DNA of 64,000 nt from Aurelia coerulea (taxonomy: Eukaryota > Cnidaria > Scyphozoa > Semaeostomeae > Ulmaridae): the NCBI GenBank assembly GCA_039566865.1, contig CM076955.1, forward strand, positions 9,054,501-9,118,500, written 5' to 3'. The position numbers and the translations under genes are program-made. This document shows positions 22,204 through 33,602 of the stretch, one piece after another. Under the pieces are notes generated by a model, which ran no database searches, was not told the origin of the DNA, and saw nothing but the letters and a program-made list of their open reading frames with translations. Each line of letters starts with the position of its first letter. Position 1 is the first letter of the stretch.

Positions 22204-22808
22204 CCGGTGCGCCAAAATAAACTATGCACGTTTGGCAGGCCACAATAAATCGTACATTGGCCCGATTTTGAAGATTTATGACTTATCCTTTAGCAGAAAG
22301 CCTGAATTAGATTCTAGGACTTTTTGCAAATTTTTTTTCCGAGCTCTGTTTTTAAAGCTAGAAGCGAGTTTCTTAAAATGTTCGTTTTCGAAAACATTGA
22401 AAAGGATCAAAAAACGTCGATCAAATTTTGAAAGATTCAACGTGAATGAACAAAGAGAAAACGTTTCAGGGGGATTTGGGGGTTTAGTACAAACTCTCAT
22501 ATAGCAGATTACAATTCGTTGACTTCTGAATCGCATATCACCAATAACAAGTTCTCTCTTTGTCGATTCATGTCGATCATTTAGAAAACTTGATCGATAT
22601 TTTTCGATCGTTTTCAGTGTTTTCGAAAACTAAGATTTTAGGAAACTCGCTTCTAGCTCTAAAAATTGAAAATGATAATATTTGCAAAAATTCCCAGTGT
22701 CTAATTCAGGCTTTCTGCTAGCAATTAAGTCATAAATCATCAAAATCGATCGAGTGTACGATTTATTGTGGCCTGTCAAACGTGCATAGATTATTTTGGC
22801 GCACCCGG
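22204..22808. mobile_element. 605-bp MITE with long TIRs, TA target
   Basis: The left end is CCGGTGCGCCAAAATAAACT and the inverted right end is CCGGGTGCGCCAAAATAATC. The inverted similarity extends past GGCCACAATAAATCGTAC and on for most of each half. TA flanks both ends (22202-22203, 22809-22810). The short reading frames on each strand are mirror images produced by the palindrome. The ends resemble the CCGGGTGTCCC mariner-like elements, so it may be a derivative. Confidence 0.75.
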
Positions 22809-22810
22809 TA

Positions 22811-23540
22811 GTCATTATAAAACCAAGCCAAATGTCTTGCTACGAGGCGAACTGAGAATTGAAACTTGCACGTCCTCTGTTTACAACTGTTTTCTCTCTC
22901 TGTAAAAGGACCATTTGGGAACATGCTCTTCTTATTTACCATGATGGGTCCACTTAATTTTTGGGTATACAAATTTCGAAAAACGATCACAGAAAAAATA
23001 TTTTATGCCCTGTATTATTGTATCAGCCCATCTAAACGGTGATCAATATTTTGCAATTACACTTTTCAGAGTTGATTCGAACCCTGAATATAATCACATT
23101 TTGCTAACTTATCAAAAACTCAATTTCGTATCACTTTCACCCATTACATATCGGTCAGCTGTTAGAAAATGAAAACACAGAAAAATGCCACAAAGCATTG
23201 CTGTTTCCCTTCTTCGCATATGTGACCAATATGAACTGTGATTTACAAAAGGAGACACAATGAACTGTGATAACATTAAAAGCAGACACCTTGATAAATG
23301 GGGACTTCATCTAAACTTCCAAGGTAAAAATATTTTAACCGGGAACTTTATTAATTTTTCAAATGGTGTATGACTAATAGATTCAGGACAGCAGACACTT
23401 AACATTGAAACCACCGTACATGCACCCATTTCAACTGACCGTAGTGTAGTCCATATAGGGTTTGATGCTATAATTAAATGTAGCCTAACTGGACATATCA
23501 ATTCGACTCTGCGTTCTGAAGGCCAAATGACTATCTAATC
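22811..23540. other. unassigned; possibly 5' part of the following LINE
   Basis: No confident element to about 23290. From 23320 a frame reads TLNIETTVHAPISTDRSVVH and then STPPISDSESDDDI just before recognised LINE sequence, so this may be a degraded upstream part of that copy. Confidence 0.3.
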
Positions 23541-23559
23541 TAGCAATGCAGGCAAACCT

Positions 23560-25365
23560 AGTGCAGATGATAATAATTCTACTCCACCCATATCTGACAG
23601 TGAAAGTGATGATGATATAAACATCTAGACTTCAAAAGAAACTAAAAAAGCATCCTTCAAAGAGAAATAAAATCAAGTTTAAAAAACAGCGGAATAAACG
23701 CGTCTCAATAAATAAGAAGGCGATTAGAAACCATTTTAAGAATGCAACAAGCAATGGGTTGGTTTCAAATCCAAGATTTTTGGAACTTCGTCAAATCCTT
23801 TCTTTCCAATAAAGGGGGCTACATGGTAATGACATCACCTTAGTCAAAGAGGACAAAATTATAACCGATGATAAAGAACTTGTTGAAGTTTTTAATGACC
23901 ATTACATTAATATCGTTGAAAAATCCTCGGGGAAAAAACCCTCCAGCATTGCTGAAAAGGTACCCTTCTTAGACGATCGATGTATAGTCAGACTGATTCT
24001 TCAAAAATACCACAACTACCCAAGTGTCCTAGCAATTATTCAAAGTCCAGAAAATTCATTTAACACGTTTTCTCTTCATGAAGCTTCAACGGAAGAGGTT
24101 TTCCGACTTTTACGAGCGATAAATGATAAGAAATCAACCGGTGAAGATAAAATACCCCCTAAACTTGTCCATTTAGATGCGAGGGAGCTGTCCATCCCAG
24201 TAACAAAAGCAATACACATTAGCATTCGCAACAGTACATTTCCAGAATGCGCAAGACAAGCTGCAGTCATCCCTCTCGACAAAGGTGAACCGATTCGAAC
24301 AGTGGAAAAAAAATTTCGCCCCGTAAGCATACTTAAAACTTTCTCTGAAATATACGAAAAGATCGTTAAAGATCAAATAAGTCCATTCCTCGAAAAAACG
24401 CTTTCGGTATTCATTGCAGACTACAGGAAGGCTTACGGTACGCAGCATGTTCTAATTAGAATGTTTGAAGATGGGAAGACCAAACTGGATATTGATTACA
24501 CTGTTGGAGCAATATTGATGGATTTATTGAAAGCTTTCGACTGTATCCCGCATGATTTGCTTATAGCAAAACTCTATGCATATGGTTTCGATGAAAATTC
24601 TCTGGTCTTTATTTATTCCTATTTAAAACGGCGCAGACAATCGGTTCGAATAAACAATGTTTACAGCATCGATCAATTTGTTTTATCAGGGATTCCTCAA
24701 GGATCTGTCTTAGGCCCTATTCTTTTCAACTTCTATATTGATGACCTGTTTCATTTCATTAAAGAAGCATCTCTTGTCAATTACGCAGATGACAATACTC
24801 TAACTTATTTTTCCAATAGTCTCTCATAACTAATTGATGTGTTAGAAAAGGAGGCATGCATTGTTCTCACATGGCTCGATCGAAATGAAATGATCGCTAA
24901 CCCAGAAAAATTCCACGCACTCCTCGTTAAAAGAGATCAATTGGACACCACTGGGCATAGTATTTCTATTCAAAGAAAAAGATTAAATCTGAAGCTTCAG
25001 TAAAGTTGCTTGGAGTAAATCTCGATCATAAACTGAACTTTGACCTCCACATATCTGATCTTTGCAAAAAGCAGCCACCCAGCTAAATGTACTGAAACGA
25101 CTGAAATCATTTCTTGGCTTTGCGGAGAAAAAGGTACTCGTCCAAAGCTTTGTCTTTTCTAACTTTAACTACTGCCCCTTAGTATGCTTTTTCTCATCCG
25201 CTAGAACTATGGATAAGATCGAAAAAATACAGGAGAGAGCCCTACGATTTCTTTATTATGACCATAATTCTTCTTATGAAGAACTACTTGGCAAATCAGA
25301 ATTAAAGGGGCCCATTAGCCATGTAAGAAGAATGCTGGTACAGATCAAAGTTTAAAATAGCTTAG
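23560..25365 (+). mobile_element. CR1-like LINE, family F1, decayed
   Basis: It contains the pre-RT linker (NKRVSINKKAIRNHFKNA), GNDITLVKEDKIITDD, KSTGEDKIPPKL, FRPVSILKTFSEIYE, DLLKAFDCIPHDLL, SGIPQGSVLGPILFN and VNYADDNTLTYF (YADD intact). A stop at 24827-24829 and frameshifts near 24980 and 25070 break the frame. It ends abruptly in the tail region (RALRFLYYDHNSSYEELL). The continuous stretch 24302-24829 covers the RT fingers to palm. It is closest to the 49.8-53.7 kb copy. Confidence 0.85.
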
Positions 25366-25369
25366 GGTA

Positions 25370-25970
25370 AATTCTTCCAAATAACAATTGCAGACAGGAA
25401 AGAGCACATGGTGACCTTCAGATGGGAGCAATGAGCTTCTTTGAAGCTGCAGCAATTCCGATTCTTTTCTTGTTTCATATTTCTATTTTCTACTGGAGGG
25501 GGCAGTCCTTCAGCACTCAAGGACTAGTTTTTTAAGGGGTCCTTGCATCCCTTGTTCGACCTAAAAGGAAAACATGTTCCCGTGGATTGATGCTTGCACA
25601 GCGGCACAGGGTCAACTCGAGTCAACTGTAACATTTGCCCCAAGAAAATAAAATTTCAAAACAGACGTTCATTTACCCCATCAAGTTATTGATTGAGGCC
25701 TGACGTCAACAGTCCTGTGTCAGGTTTCAAAAGCAGTTACAGCATCTGCGATCTACAATAGACCTTTTTGCTATTCTAGAAAAATCTGAATCTACAATAT
25801 TTTTATAGATTTTCTAGAATTTTGGAATGTGTACGATAGTGAAGCTCTAACCCAACGCAGCCTGCAAGTATCTTCGAGGTCGAACGCGGCGACCTCTGCG
25901 GTGGCACAAAAAACCAATGTAGCCATTGTGGGATTTGACTTCGAAGCATTCATTTTTCATTATTATTTTT
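25370..25970. other. unassigned sequence with a dispersed repeat block
   Basis: No gene. The block at about 25490-25560 (GGCAGTCCTTCAGC...AAGGGGTCCTTGC) resembles the tandem units at 6100-6660. A short imperfect palindrome (CTATTCTAGAAAAATCTGAA ... ATTTTCTAGAAT) lies near 25775-25815. Confidence 0.4.
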
Positions 25971-25974
25971 ACAC

Positions 25975-27700
25975 GGTAGCCCCGTCAATCGAGAGGATTG
26001 CTTTACAGGGGGCCGTGCCAAACTTTACAATATTACTAAAAATTACAACAAATTACCTATATTTACAATCTAAAATAAAAAAAAAATGAAAAATAATGGA
26101 GATAGCCTGAGAGAGGCAAATTACTCTTCAGCCTACTTTTAAAAATGCTAAGAGAGGGTTCTTGTTTGACATCCAAAGGCAATTCATTCCAAGTCTTTGC
26201 ACCCCGGAAAGATATCGCTTTCTGCCCATTGCAAGTTTTCATGCTTGGAACAAGGACATCGCCAATGGCATTCCGCAAATTCATACTGATATCACGCGCA
26301 GAGTTTTTCTTGAAAAGGTTTGAAAGATAGCCGGGTGCAAGACCTGACAATGCTTTGTATGTAATAGTAGCTGTCTCGCATTTTATCATTTCCGTAACCG
26401 TTGGCCAATTTACTTCCTTGATCAAATTTGAGGCGGATACATCATAGCTGCTATTGGTGACAATTCTTGCAGCTCGATTTTGCAATTTTTGTATGGTTTG
26501 CAATCTGGTTTCACTGCAGCCTCCCCAAACAGAACAGCAATAACGGAAATGTGGCTCTACAATGCCATGATACATTTTGATTAAGGTATCCTTGGGTACG
26601 AATTTTTTGGCATATTTCAAAAATCCTAGAGCACGAGACAGTTTGCTACATAATAATTTCGTGTTCCGATCCCAAACGAGGCTATCATCAAGTTGGACTC
26701 CTAAATATTTTACATTTTTAACGATGTCAGTTTCAGCGCCATCAATAAAAAATGATGGGGTCTCTACTTTATTTTCAGCAATCTTTTTTAGGTTTGGTCG
26801 AGAACCTACAACCATCGCCTGTGTCTTTACGACATTTAGTGACAGTTTGTTCCCTTGTAACCATTCCTTTAGCCAATAGAGATCACTATTCAGTGTGTCA
26901 TTCAACTCGTTGATATCTTTCGCAGAATGTGAAATACTTGCGTCATCAGCATACATTGTCACATTGCATTTAAGGAGAGACATAGGGAGATCGTTAATAT
27001 AAATTAGAAAAAGGAGTGGACCAAGACATGAACCCTGTGGCACTCCGCAATCAACCTTTTGTAAACTTGTAAACTTGAGGATGTGCCATTAACCTTGCAG
27101 AATTGACGTCGGTTTTGCAGATAGGACTTAAACCAAGAATGCTCATGACCATCTATTCCATATTTTTTTAGTTTCGCAAGTAAAATTTGATGATCAACGG
27201 TATCAAAAGCTTTTTTTAGGTCGATAAATACCATCGCAGTGTATTTCCGGTTTTCCATATTTACATACCATCGTCAGTGCTATTTAATAAACAAGTAACC
27301 ACAGAGTGCAAAGACCTGAAGCCAGACTGGTGCGAGAAAAGGAGCTTGTTTCTATCCAAGTATTCGTAAGCCTGGTTGTAAACCAGCTTTTCGAATACTC
27401 TAGACAAGAAAGGGAGCACCGATATTGGTCTGTAGTTAGAGCGATCATCTTTTTGCCCACTTTTGAATATAGGGGCAACTCTCGCAACCTTCCATGAATT
27501 GGGAAAGCTCCCAGTTGCTAGAGATAGATTGAAAATGTCGCAAAGGGACTCAGCTATGACCGGAAGACCAGCTTTCAGAAAGAAATTAGCAATGCCATCA
27601 GTACCAAATCCCATCGATGAAGTCCGGGTACCAATGAAGATATTTACTTCCAGTATCCAAAATTGTTGAATTGAAAATCTGCCAACACTTTTGTAAAGAG
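25975..27700 (-). mobile_element. CR1-like LINE, family F2, 5'-truncated
   Basis: Minus strand. From 27.65 kb downward: GTDGIANFFLKAGLPV, RSNYRPISVLPFLSRVFEKL and a deletion or frameshift near 27.26 kb; then FIDLKKAFDTVDHQILL (27.2 kb), PQGSCLGPLLFLIYINDL and TMYADDASISH (active site intact), and a complete C-terminal domain ending in SFRGAKTWNELPLDV. The frame from 27043 to 26063 (326 codons) is uninterrupted. The 3' end carries the ACGGGGCTACCGTG-type motif shared with the 57-60 kb copy. The copy lies in an intron of the SGSM3-like gene, in the same orientation. Confidence 0.85.
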
Positions 27701-27749
27701 AGCAACATGCAATAGGGTTAATGGGCTCATTTGTGGTCGAATCGGACAT

Positions 27750-28045
27750 GAATCGACTGCGTCACAACGTTCCTTCTAGAACTTTCGTTGATCACATGAC
27801 ATCGAAAATAATTAGTGCAAATGGTTTGTTTTCCTGGTGCTCTGCCAAAAAAGTCTCAGCAAATGCAGTGATCTGATGGTGCGGAGGCGCAGCAACAATA
27901 CAGCAGCTGGCAACTGATTGCATTCTTGGCATTCTTAGCTGGTTCGCGGAATGCGTTCTTGGTTCGTGAGTTAGTTAGTTAGTGCGTTACACCACCTCAC
28001 TCCTATATGTAAACGTTTTACTTCGTACATAAAAATGCACAATGC
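27750..28045. other. unassigned sequence
   Basis: About 300 bp between two LINE copies. Nothing recognised; a short TTAGTTAGTTAGT repeat is at 27971. Confidence 0.4.
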
Positions 28046-28049
28046 ATGT

Positions 28050-28460
28050 AAATAGGCTAAGATACCTCTGCATTGAGATTTTCAAACTGTAAACCAGCTA
28101 AATCCTGCATTCCTGCAAAATATTTTCGAAACAAGAGCCTCCAATCGACCTTCACGTCGTCAAAATGATTTGCAGCACTTCAAGCCCAACCAAACAACGT
28201 TCGGTTCAAATAGTCTAAGGTATTTTGAGTCGCAGATCTGGAATCGTCTGCCAGATGATATAAAATCAGCAGAAAATCTGGTCCAATGCAAAAGGCGAAT
28301 CAACAAACAGCTGGGATGGGGCCACCTGCAGATGCAAGGTATGCCTTCAAAATCAATGCTGCATACAATTTATTTAAAATATTTATTAATTTGTAGTTAT
28401 TTAAATAATCGACTTAGACTAGTTGCTCGATTTAAAATAAAATACACACATCTTCGCAAA
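28050..28460 (+). mobile_element. LINE F1 3' fragment
   Basis: The frame reads NDLQHFKPNQTTFGSNSLRY and IWNRLPDDIKSAENL, the C-terminal tail of family F1. It is preceded by a shifted frame with LCIEIFK. It abuts, tail to tail, the minus-strand F1 copy that follows. It could be the displaced end of the 23.5-25.4 kb copy, which stops in the preceding part of the protein. Confidence 0.75.
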
Positions 28461-28466
28461 GAACTT

Positions 28467-29582
28467 TGTTTTTTTGTTTGTTTGTTTGTTTGTTAACTTA
28501 TTTTACATCGATTATCTACATCTAGCTTACTATATACAATTTTATATGTACAGGCAAACTAATCCAAATCCATAAACAAACTAAATGGATAAATTAATTC
28601 TATTATTAGATAAATATACATGAATAAATATTTTTTACAGTGTTTTACTAATTAATTGGAATACACAAACTAACTTTCGAAGGCATACTGGCAAGCATTG
28701 CATTTACAGTTTGGGCCATTCCACATTTTTATCATACGTTTAAAACTACTTAAATTTTCGGCGGATTTTATTTCATTTGGCAGTCCATTCCAGATTTGAG
28801 ATCCCAATGATTGTAGGCTATTAGAACCAAAGGTGACTTGATTTGGTCTATAATGTTGCAAATCATTTGGGTTTCGTGATGAGTATGCAGAGGATCTAAT
28901 TTTGAAAATATCATGCATGAAAGATGGATTTAGATTTTTCAAAGTCTTAAAAATCTCAATACAGAGAACTCTCAGACGGGAAACATGCATTGTACACCTT
29001 TCTGATTTGACAAGTACGATATAAGATGTATGAAGATCATTGTATAAAAATCTAAGGGCACGTTCTTGAATCTTTTCGATTTTTTGCAAGGATTTAGCTG
29101 ATGAGAAGTACCATACCAGAGGGCAATAATCAAAGTTCGAGTATACAAAACTTTGGACTAGAATTTTCCTTTCTTTTTGTGCAATAAATGTTTTGAGCCG
29201 TTTTAAGACATTAAGCTGTGATGCAGCCTTCCTGCAAAGTTCAGATAAATGCGGTTCAAAATTTAGTTTATAATCTAATTGAATACCTAGTAGTTTGACA
29301 GTTTCTTCAGACTTTATCAGTTTACCTTGGATGTTGAAATCTTGTCCACTGGTATTTGCTTGATCCTTTCTAATAAGGTGTGCGTGGAACTTTTCCGGAT
29401 TTGCTATCATTTGATTTTGTTTCAGCCAATTCAAAGCAACCCCAGCTTCTTCCTCCAGTACCTCAATCAAATTTGATAAAGTCTTGGAAAAATAAACCAG
29501 AGTGTTATCGTCGGCATAATTATGTAATGTTGCTTGTTTGATGAACAAAAAGAGATCGTTTATGTAAACATTGAACAAAACT
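28467..29582 (-). mobile_element. CR1-like LINE, family F1, 5'-truncated
   Basis: The minus-strand frame starts inside the RT palm ([14 protein letters not shown]), contains LHNYADDNTLVYF (YADD intact) and continues without a stop to the end of the protein at 28670. It ends in a (CAAA)n tail. Its truncated 5' border lies 58 bp downstream of the donor site of the SGSM3-like exon at 29641-29775, on the same strand. No remaining LINE promoter is visible. Confidence 0.88.
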
Positions 29583-29640
29583 GCTGCAAAAACCACATCT
29601 TCGGATATTTAGATGTTATGAAAGAAAAAAATACACTAAC

Positions 29641-29775
29641 CATTCCTACACCTTGGCAGTAGCCAATGTCTGGATACAACCAAGCAATAGCAGTCAAGAT
29701 ATTTCTCAATTTGGGAATTCCAATTGCATCTTCTGTTTGAAAACAAGCGTTTGAAGGCATAGTTCGGCAAAGATC
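29641..29775 (-). CDS. SGSM3: SGSM3-like exon (TBC domain, catalytic fingers)
   Basis: A 135-bp exon of 45 codons. It starts [12 protein letters not shown], the second half of the TBC IxxDxxR motif that holds the arginine finger, and ends [15 protein letters not shown], with the YxQ glutamine finger. Human SGSM3 reads [12 protein letters not shown] and LYPEIGYCQGTGM here. The acceptor AG is at 29776-29777 and the donor GTTAGT at 29635-29640; both ends are phase 0 and it joins IVGSLLLL of the next exon. The protein is a Rab GTPase-activating protein acting on membrane traffic. Other SGSM/TBC1D paralogues are less similar in the exons together. Confidence 0.93.
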
Positions 29776-29789
29776 CTGCAAGGTAACCA

Positions 29790-30778
29790 TAAACTTGCTT
29801 TCACAAATCTACTCTATTTACACTTCTACCAGCTCTACAAATCTAAGACTGGTTTTATAACCACAAGGGAGAACAAATGAACTAAATTGAGAATAAGCAG
29901 CACTTTCTCCTGCACTGTCTCGTGTTTCGTCCAATGCATCGAAATCTCTTTGGTCAACTCACTGATATTTCAGGCATAAATATAACGAATTTTGATTCAA
30001 ATGCCCTGGAAGTTCCCAATCAAACGTTGTGGCAAATCGAATCATTCTTGAAGCTACAACAGTATCTATTGAAAAAACGAATCATTTTAATTCAATTGCA
30101 CCGGGTGAGTCGATGCCAGCCGGTGTTTGTGAAGCTGCTCAATTGTTATTCTCCAAGCACTTACATAGACTGTGGCACACTCTGTGGCAGGGGTGATGGC
30201 CTAGCTGTGAGGTTTTTCTCTCACCGTATACGGCTGTGATTCTTTGCATCTTGGTGGGCGCTTTTGCTGTGGGGTAGTACATGGCGCGTCAACATGGTCT
30301 GATTACTGAAAAAATTGTGTGCAAGACGCCGGTACACATTTTCGACTCAATCAGTATGTGATATCATAACACCAAGCAGTCCCTCTCCCTTTATGTGTTT
30401 ATTTTGGTTAGTTTTGCATCTGATATCTATTATAGTTGAACTGCAAGTGCCAGCCATAGTCGGGACCAGATGACCAAATGTACTTCTCCGCTGTCGCTGG
30501 TACATAGTAATGTATCTAGTTTGTAGTTTTTGACTACCGTAGTGAAGTCAATGGGATAGCTGAGAGATTTCTCGTTGAGTGTTACCTTGTCGGTCATGCC
30601 ATGGTGCAGGGGTTGTTTTGGGAGCGATGTAGCTATGGAGTTGCCATGGTGATCAAAAATTGCATGGCATGCAGCAGCTAAGAACGCTTTAATGCTGGCT
30701 TTCCTACATCATATTATGGTGACGTCAATTATTTCAATAAGCAATAAATAAACAAAGAACAGACAATCTAGCCGATAT
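29790..30778. other. unassigned sequence (intronic or upstream)
   Basis: Almost 1 kb without a recognised gene or element. The SGSM3 exon preceding the catalytic one was looked for here and not found. A plus-strand frame at 29922-30239 has no family resemblance. Confidence 0.4.
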
Positions 30779-30872
30779 TTATGACCCCATTTTGGGCCAT
30801 TTGTAATCACCGGCATTGGAATACTGGCATCGGCATTGGGACTGGCATTGACATCGATATTGCATATGTGCT

Positions 30873-31968
30873 TAGATTTATGACGATGAGTCCCTTGTAT
30901 CCCTGCAGTAAACCTTGCTCAATATTGAAACAGTTAAAAAGATGACCCTATCTTCTGCATTCGATCGATCGAATCTGGATCAAACGACTGCTTCGGCTTC
31001 GTTCAACGGTTACTCCTTAGACTTATGACATTTCGTCCCTTGCTTCCCTGCGTTCTTTTATTTGCAGATATCACTTGCTCAATAAGGGACTCATTTCATT
31101 ACTCCTATAAAATGGGCCCCCTGTGTCAAAATTGCCTAAACTAGCAGGAGTTCTCGTACACTCGACAAAATCGCTTCAATGTCTGGTTTAAAGAGCTTCA
31201 ACATTGAAAAGCAAACTTGTAGTACAGAGAATAATGTTTTACGAACCTACTCATCACAAAATACATACCTTTCAAGCAGTAATCTTCCTCTGTAGAAACA
31301 AAATAGATCGATCGCAGTTACGAGAACTATTTCCCGAATCAACCGTTTTTGTACGCAACAACAACAACAGTCTAAATAGCGCCTTCTTATTGGTTGAAAA
31401 CTAAATTCTAGCAATATGATTGGTCAATACAGATCCACACCATATTGGCCTAAAGTGGCTACACTTTATAAGAGTAATGAAATGAGTCCCTACTGAGCAA
31501 GTGATATCTGCAAATCAAAGAACGCAGGGAAACAAGGGACGAAATGTCATAAGTCTAGTTACTCCTCGGAAAGGAAATGCGATAGAAACCACGGTAAGCA
31601 GACACTTAATCAACGAAACCTGGTATTCAATCTGAAGAGGAAAGTTCGCTCTACCTGGTGAGTGCAAAGTAAGTCTTTTAATGCTGCAGTGTCCATGCTT
31701 TTAAGACCAAAACATGGCAGAGAAATCTTCAAGTACTTGCTGCAGCAACTTCCTTCAAATTTAGTCAACTTCGTCAACCGAATCGAATGTTCGAAACTTA
31801 TTGTTTTTTGCCAAATCTCGCAATCTGATTGGTATTCTAAGAACCCCAGAGTATTAGGCCTAAATAGGGTCAGCTTTTTCAGAGTAAGAATACGAGTCTC
31901 TGTTGACCGAAGCGCCATCTTGAAGTCAAAGAGCACGGGGATACAAGGGACTCATCGTCATGAGTCCA
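30873..31968. mobile_element. MULE-like TIR element (outer), 9-bp target duplication
   Basis: The ends are TAGATTTATGACGATGAGTC and, inverted, TGGACTCATGACGATGAGTC. They continue with CCTTGTATCCC. The flanks are the perfect 9-bp duplication ATATGTGCT (30864-30872, 31969-31977). Nine-base duplications are usual for Mutator-like elements. It is non-coding and itself interrupted by the element at 31018-31557. Partial relatives lie at 48609-48720 and 60683-61146. Confidence 0.75.
31018..31557. mobile_element. MULE-like TIR element (inner), 9-bp target duplication
   Basis: A 540-bp element with TIRs of about 95 bp starting TAGACTTATGACATTTCGTC at both ends. It is flanked by GTTACTCCT (31009-31017, 31558-31566). 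The terminal TAGAYTTATGAC is shared with the outer element, so both are probably mobilised by the same transposase. No transposase frame. Confidence 0.8.
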
Positions 31969-31977
31969 ATATGTGCT

Positions 31978-32308
31978 ATGACGCATGCAAAGCTAGCCAG
32001 GCGATGCTTGGCAATGATTTGCACGAGTCTAGATTAATGAAGTGAACAAAGTCTGTCAATTCAATAACTATCAAACCGGAAATCCACGTCAGAGACATTT
32101 TTCCTCATTCTGTGAAAGAGGAGAGGGCGGCTTTGGGCTTTCACGGGTTGCAGGTTTTTTCCAATTTTTGCCCCTAGGGCTGAGGGTTTGGTTGTTCTAA
32201 AAAATGTTAGTTTTCAGGTTCTGTTACGGGTTTTGGGACAATTTTATGCTCAGATTTTGGGAGATCCACCACATTGGTCGGTATTCAGGTTTTCCAGGAC
32301 AAAGGTGC
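31978..32308. other. interior of the arm-bounded element, left part
   Basis: About 330 bp of unrecognised sequence between the MULE-like element and the TTAA of the piggyBac-like copy. No coding signal. Confidence 0.4.
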
Positions 32309-32867
32309 TTAACCCTATCCAGACTGGGCTTCTCGGGAAAGGTTGTACAATGAACTTGAGCTCAAGAAGATGGAGTAGACGTCTTATTCTTTTTTTATAA
32401 ATTTGTCAATAATTTGACCCCTGATTATACAAGGGACCCTATTCCACCATTGCATGAAAATAACTACTCTTTTCGGAATCCGCCAGTAGTAGGGCAAATA
32501 AAGGCAAGAACAGACAAATTTAAATCTAGTTTCTACCCTGACTCTTTGACTGAATGGAATAAGCTTGATCCTGAAATAAGAGAATCCCCCTCTGTTAGCG
32601 TCTTTAGGAAAAAATTATTTTCTCAAATTAGGCCTCCTGCTAATTCTGTATATGGTATTTATAACCCAAAAGGAATTGCATGTTTAACACAGTTAAGGGT
32701 GGGGCCAAGCAAACTCAATTTCCACAAATTTAAACATCATTTTAAAGATACAATCAATCCAATGTGTCCAGTAAACGATGGCATAGAGGATACGGAGCAT
32801 TTCTTGCTGCTCTGCAATTCTTTCAGAGAGCATAGATGCAGTCTTCTCGCTGGTGTCAATGATGTAC

Positions 32868-33283
32868 ACGTTTTTTTTATAAGAAACTGGTTTATAAGAA
32901 ACTAGTACTACGATGACCAAAAAGTTAAGAAACTCTAGTACTACGCTCAAGAACAGTTAAGAAACTCTAAAACTTTATTTCTGTATGTCTCTCTTTATTC
33001 TATGTCTCTCTAACAAAGGTACCTTCGTCTTTTCTTGACTTTTAACTGCAAAATTGGTAAATTTTTGCCTTGATGTGCATGGCTTCTTCTTGATGACAAT
33101 GTCAATGCAAAATGGAAGCCCTTTGTCGAGAAGAAGGCTCAACTTCGAACAATACCGCAATTTAGGCCCAAAAAATAAGAAACTAATTAAGAAACTTTTA
33201 CTACTAAAACACTGAAATTTTCATGCGAAATTAAGAAACTTTTAGTACTAAGTGCTGATCCAAGTTTCTTATAAAAAAAACGT
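32868..33283. mobile_element. 416-bp MITE with GTAC target duplication
   Basis: The perfect terminal inverted repeats read ACGTTTTTTTTATAAGAAAC at both ends. The flanks are GTAC (32864-32867, 33284-33287); removing the insert restores the LINE frame across ND-VLEAYG. The interior holds several TTAAGAAACT...TAGTACTA motifs. It matches none of the other elements in the window, although short TTAAGAAACT/TTAGTACTAA phrases recur at about 35540 and 36915. Confidence 0.8.
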
Positions 33284-33508
33284 GTACTCGAAGCTTATGG
33301 ATCTTCTGAGGGTTCAGATATCAATATGTTGCAACTTCTTCTGTACGTTCTGTACGGAAACAAAAATTTGCCCTTGGAAGCCAACAAATTAATCTCAAAT
33401 TTAACAATTAAGTACATTTCTGAAACGGAACGATTTGGTTGAAGGTTACTGGAATCCCTGAATAGAGCACCCAAATCCCTTCTGTATGTGTCTGTTTTTA
33501 GTAATTTG

Positions 33509-33602
33509 TTTTTGTTTTGTTTTGTTTTGTTTTGTTTTGTTTTGTTTTGTGTTGTTTTGTTTTGTTTTGTTTTTGTCTGTTTGTTTGTTTGTTTGTTTTG
33601 TT
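33509..33602. repeat. (TTTTG)n / (TTTG)n microsatellite
   Basis: About 14 TTTTG pentamers followed by TTTG units, lying in the 3' untranslated part of the F5 LINE. It creates low-complexity frames on both strands. Confidence 0.95.

Noticed and set aside
22199..22536. Overlapping frames on both strands of about 100 codons
   Set aside because: They lie in the palindromic MITE at 22204-22808, whose inverted arms generate mirror frames.
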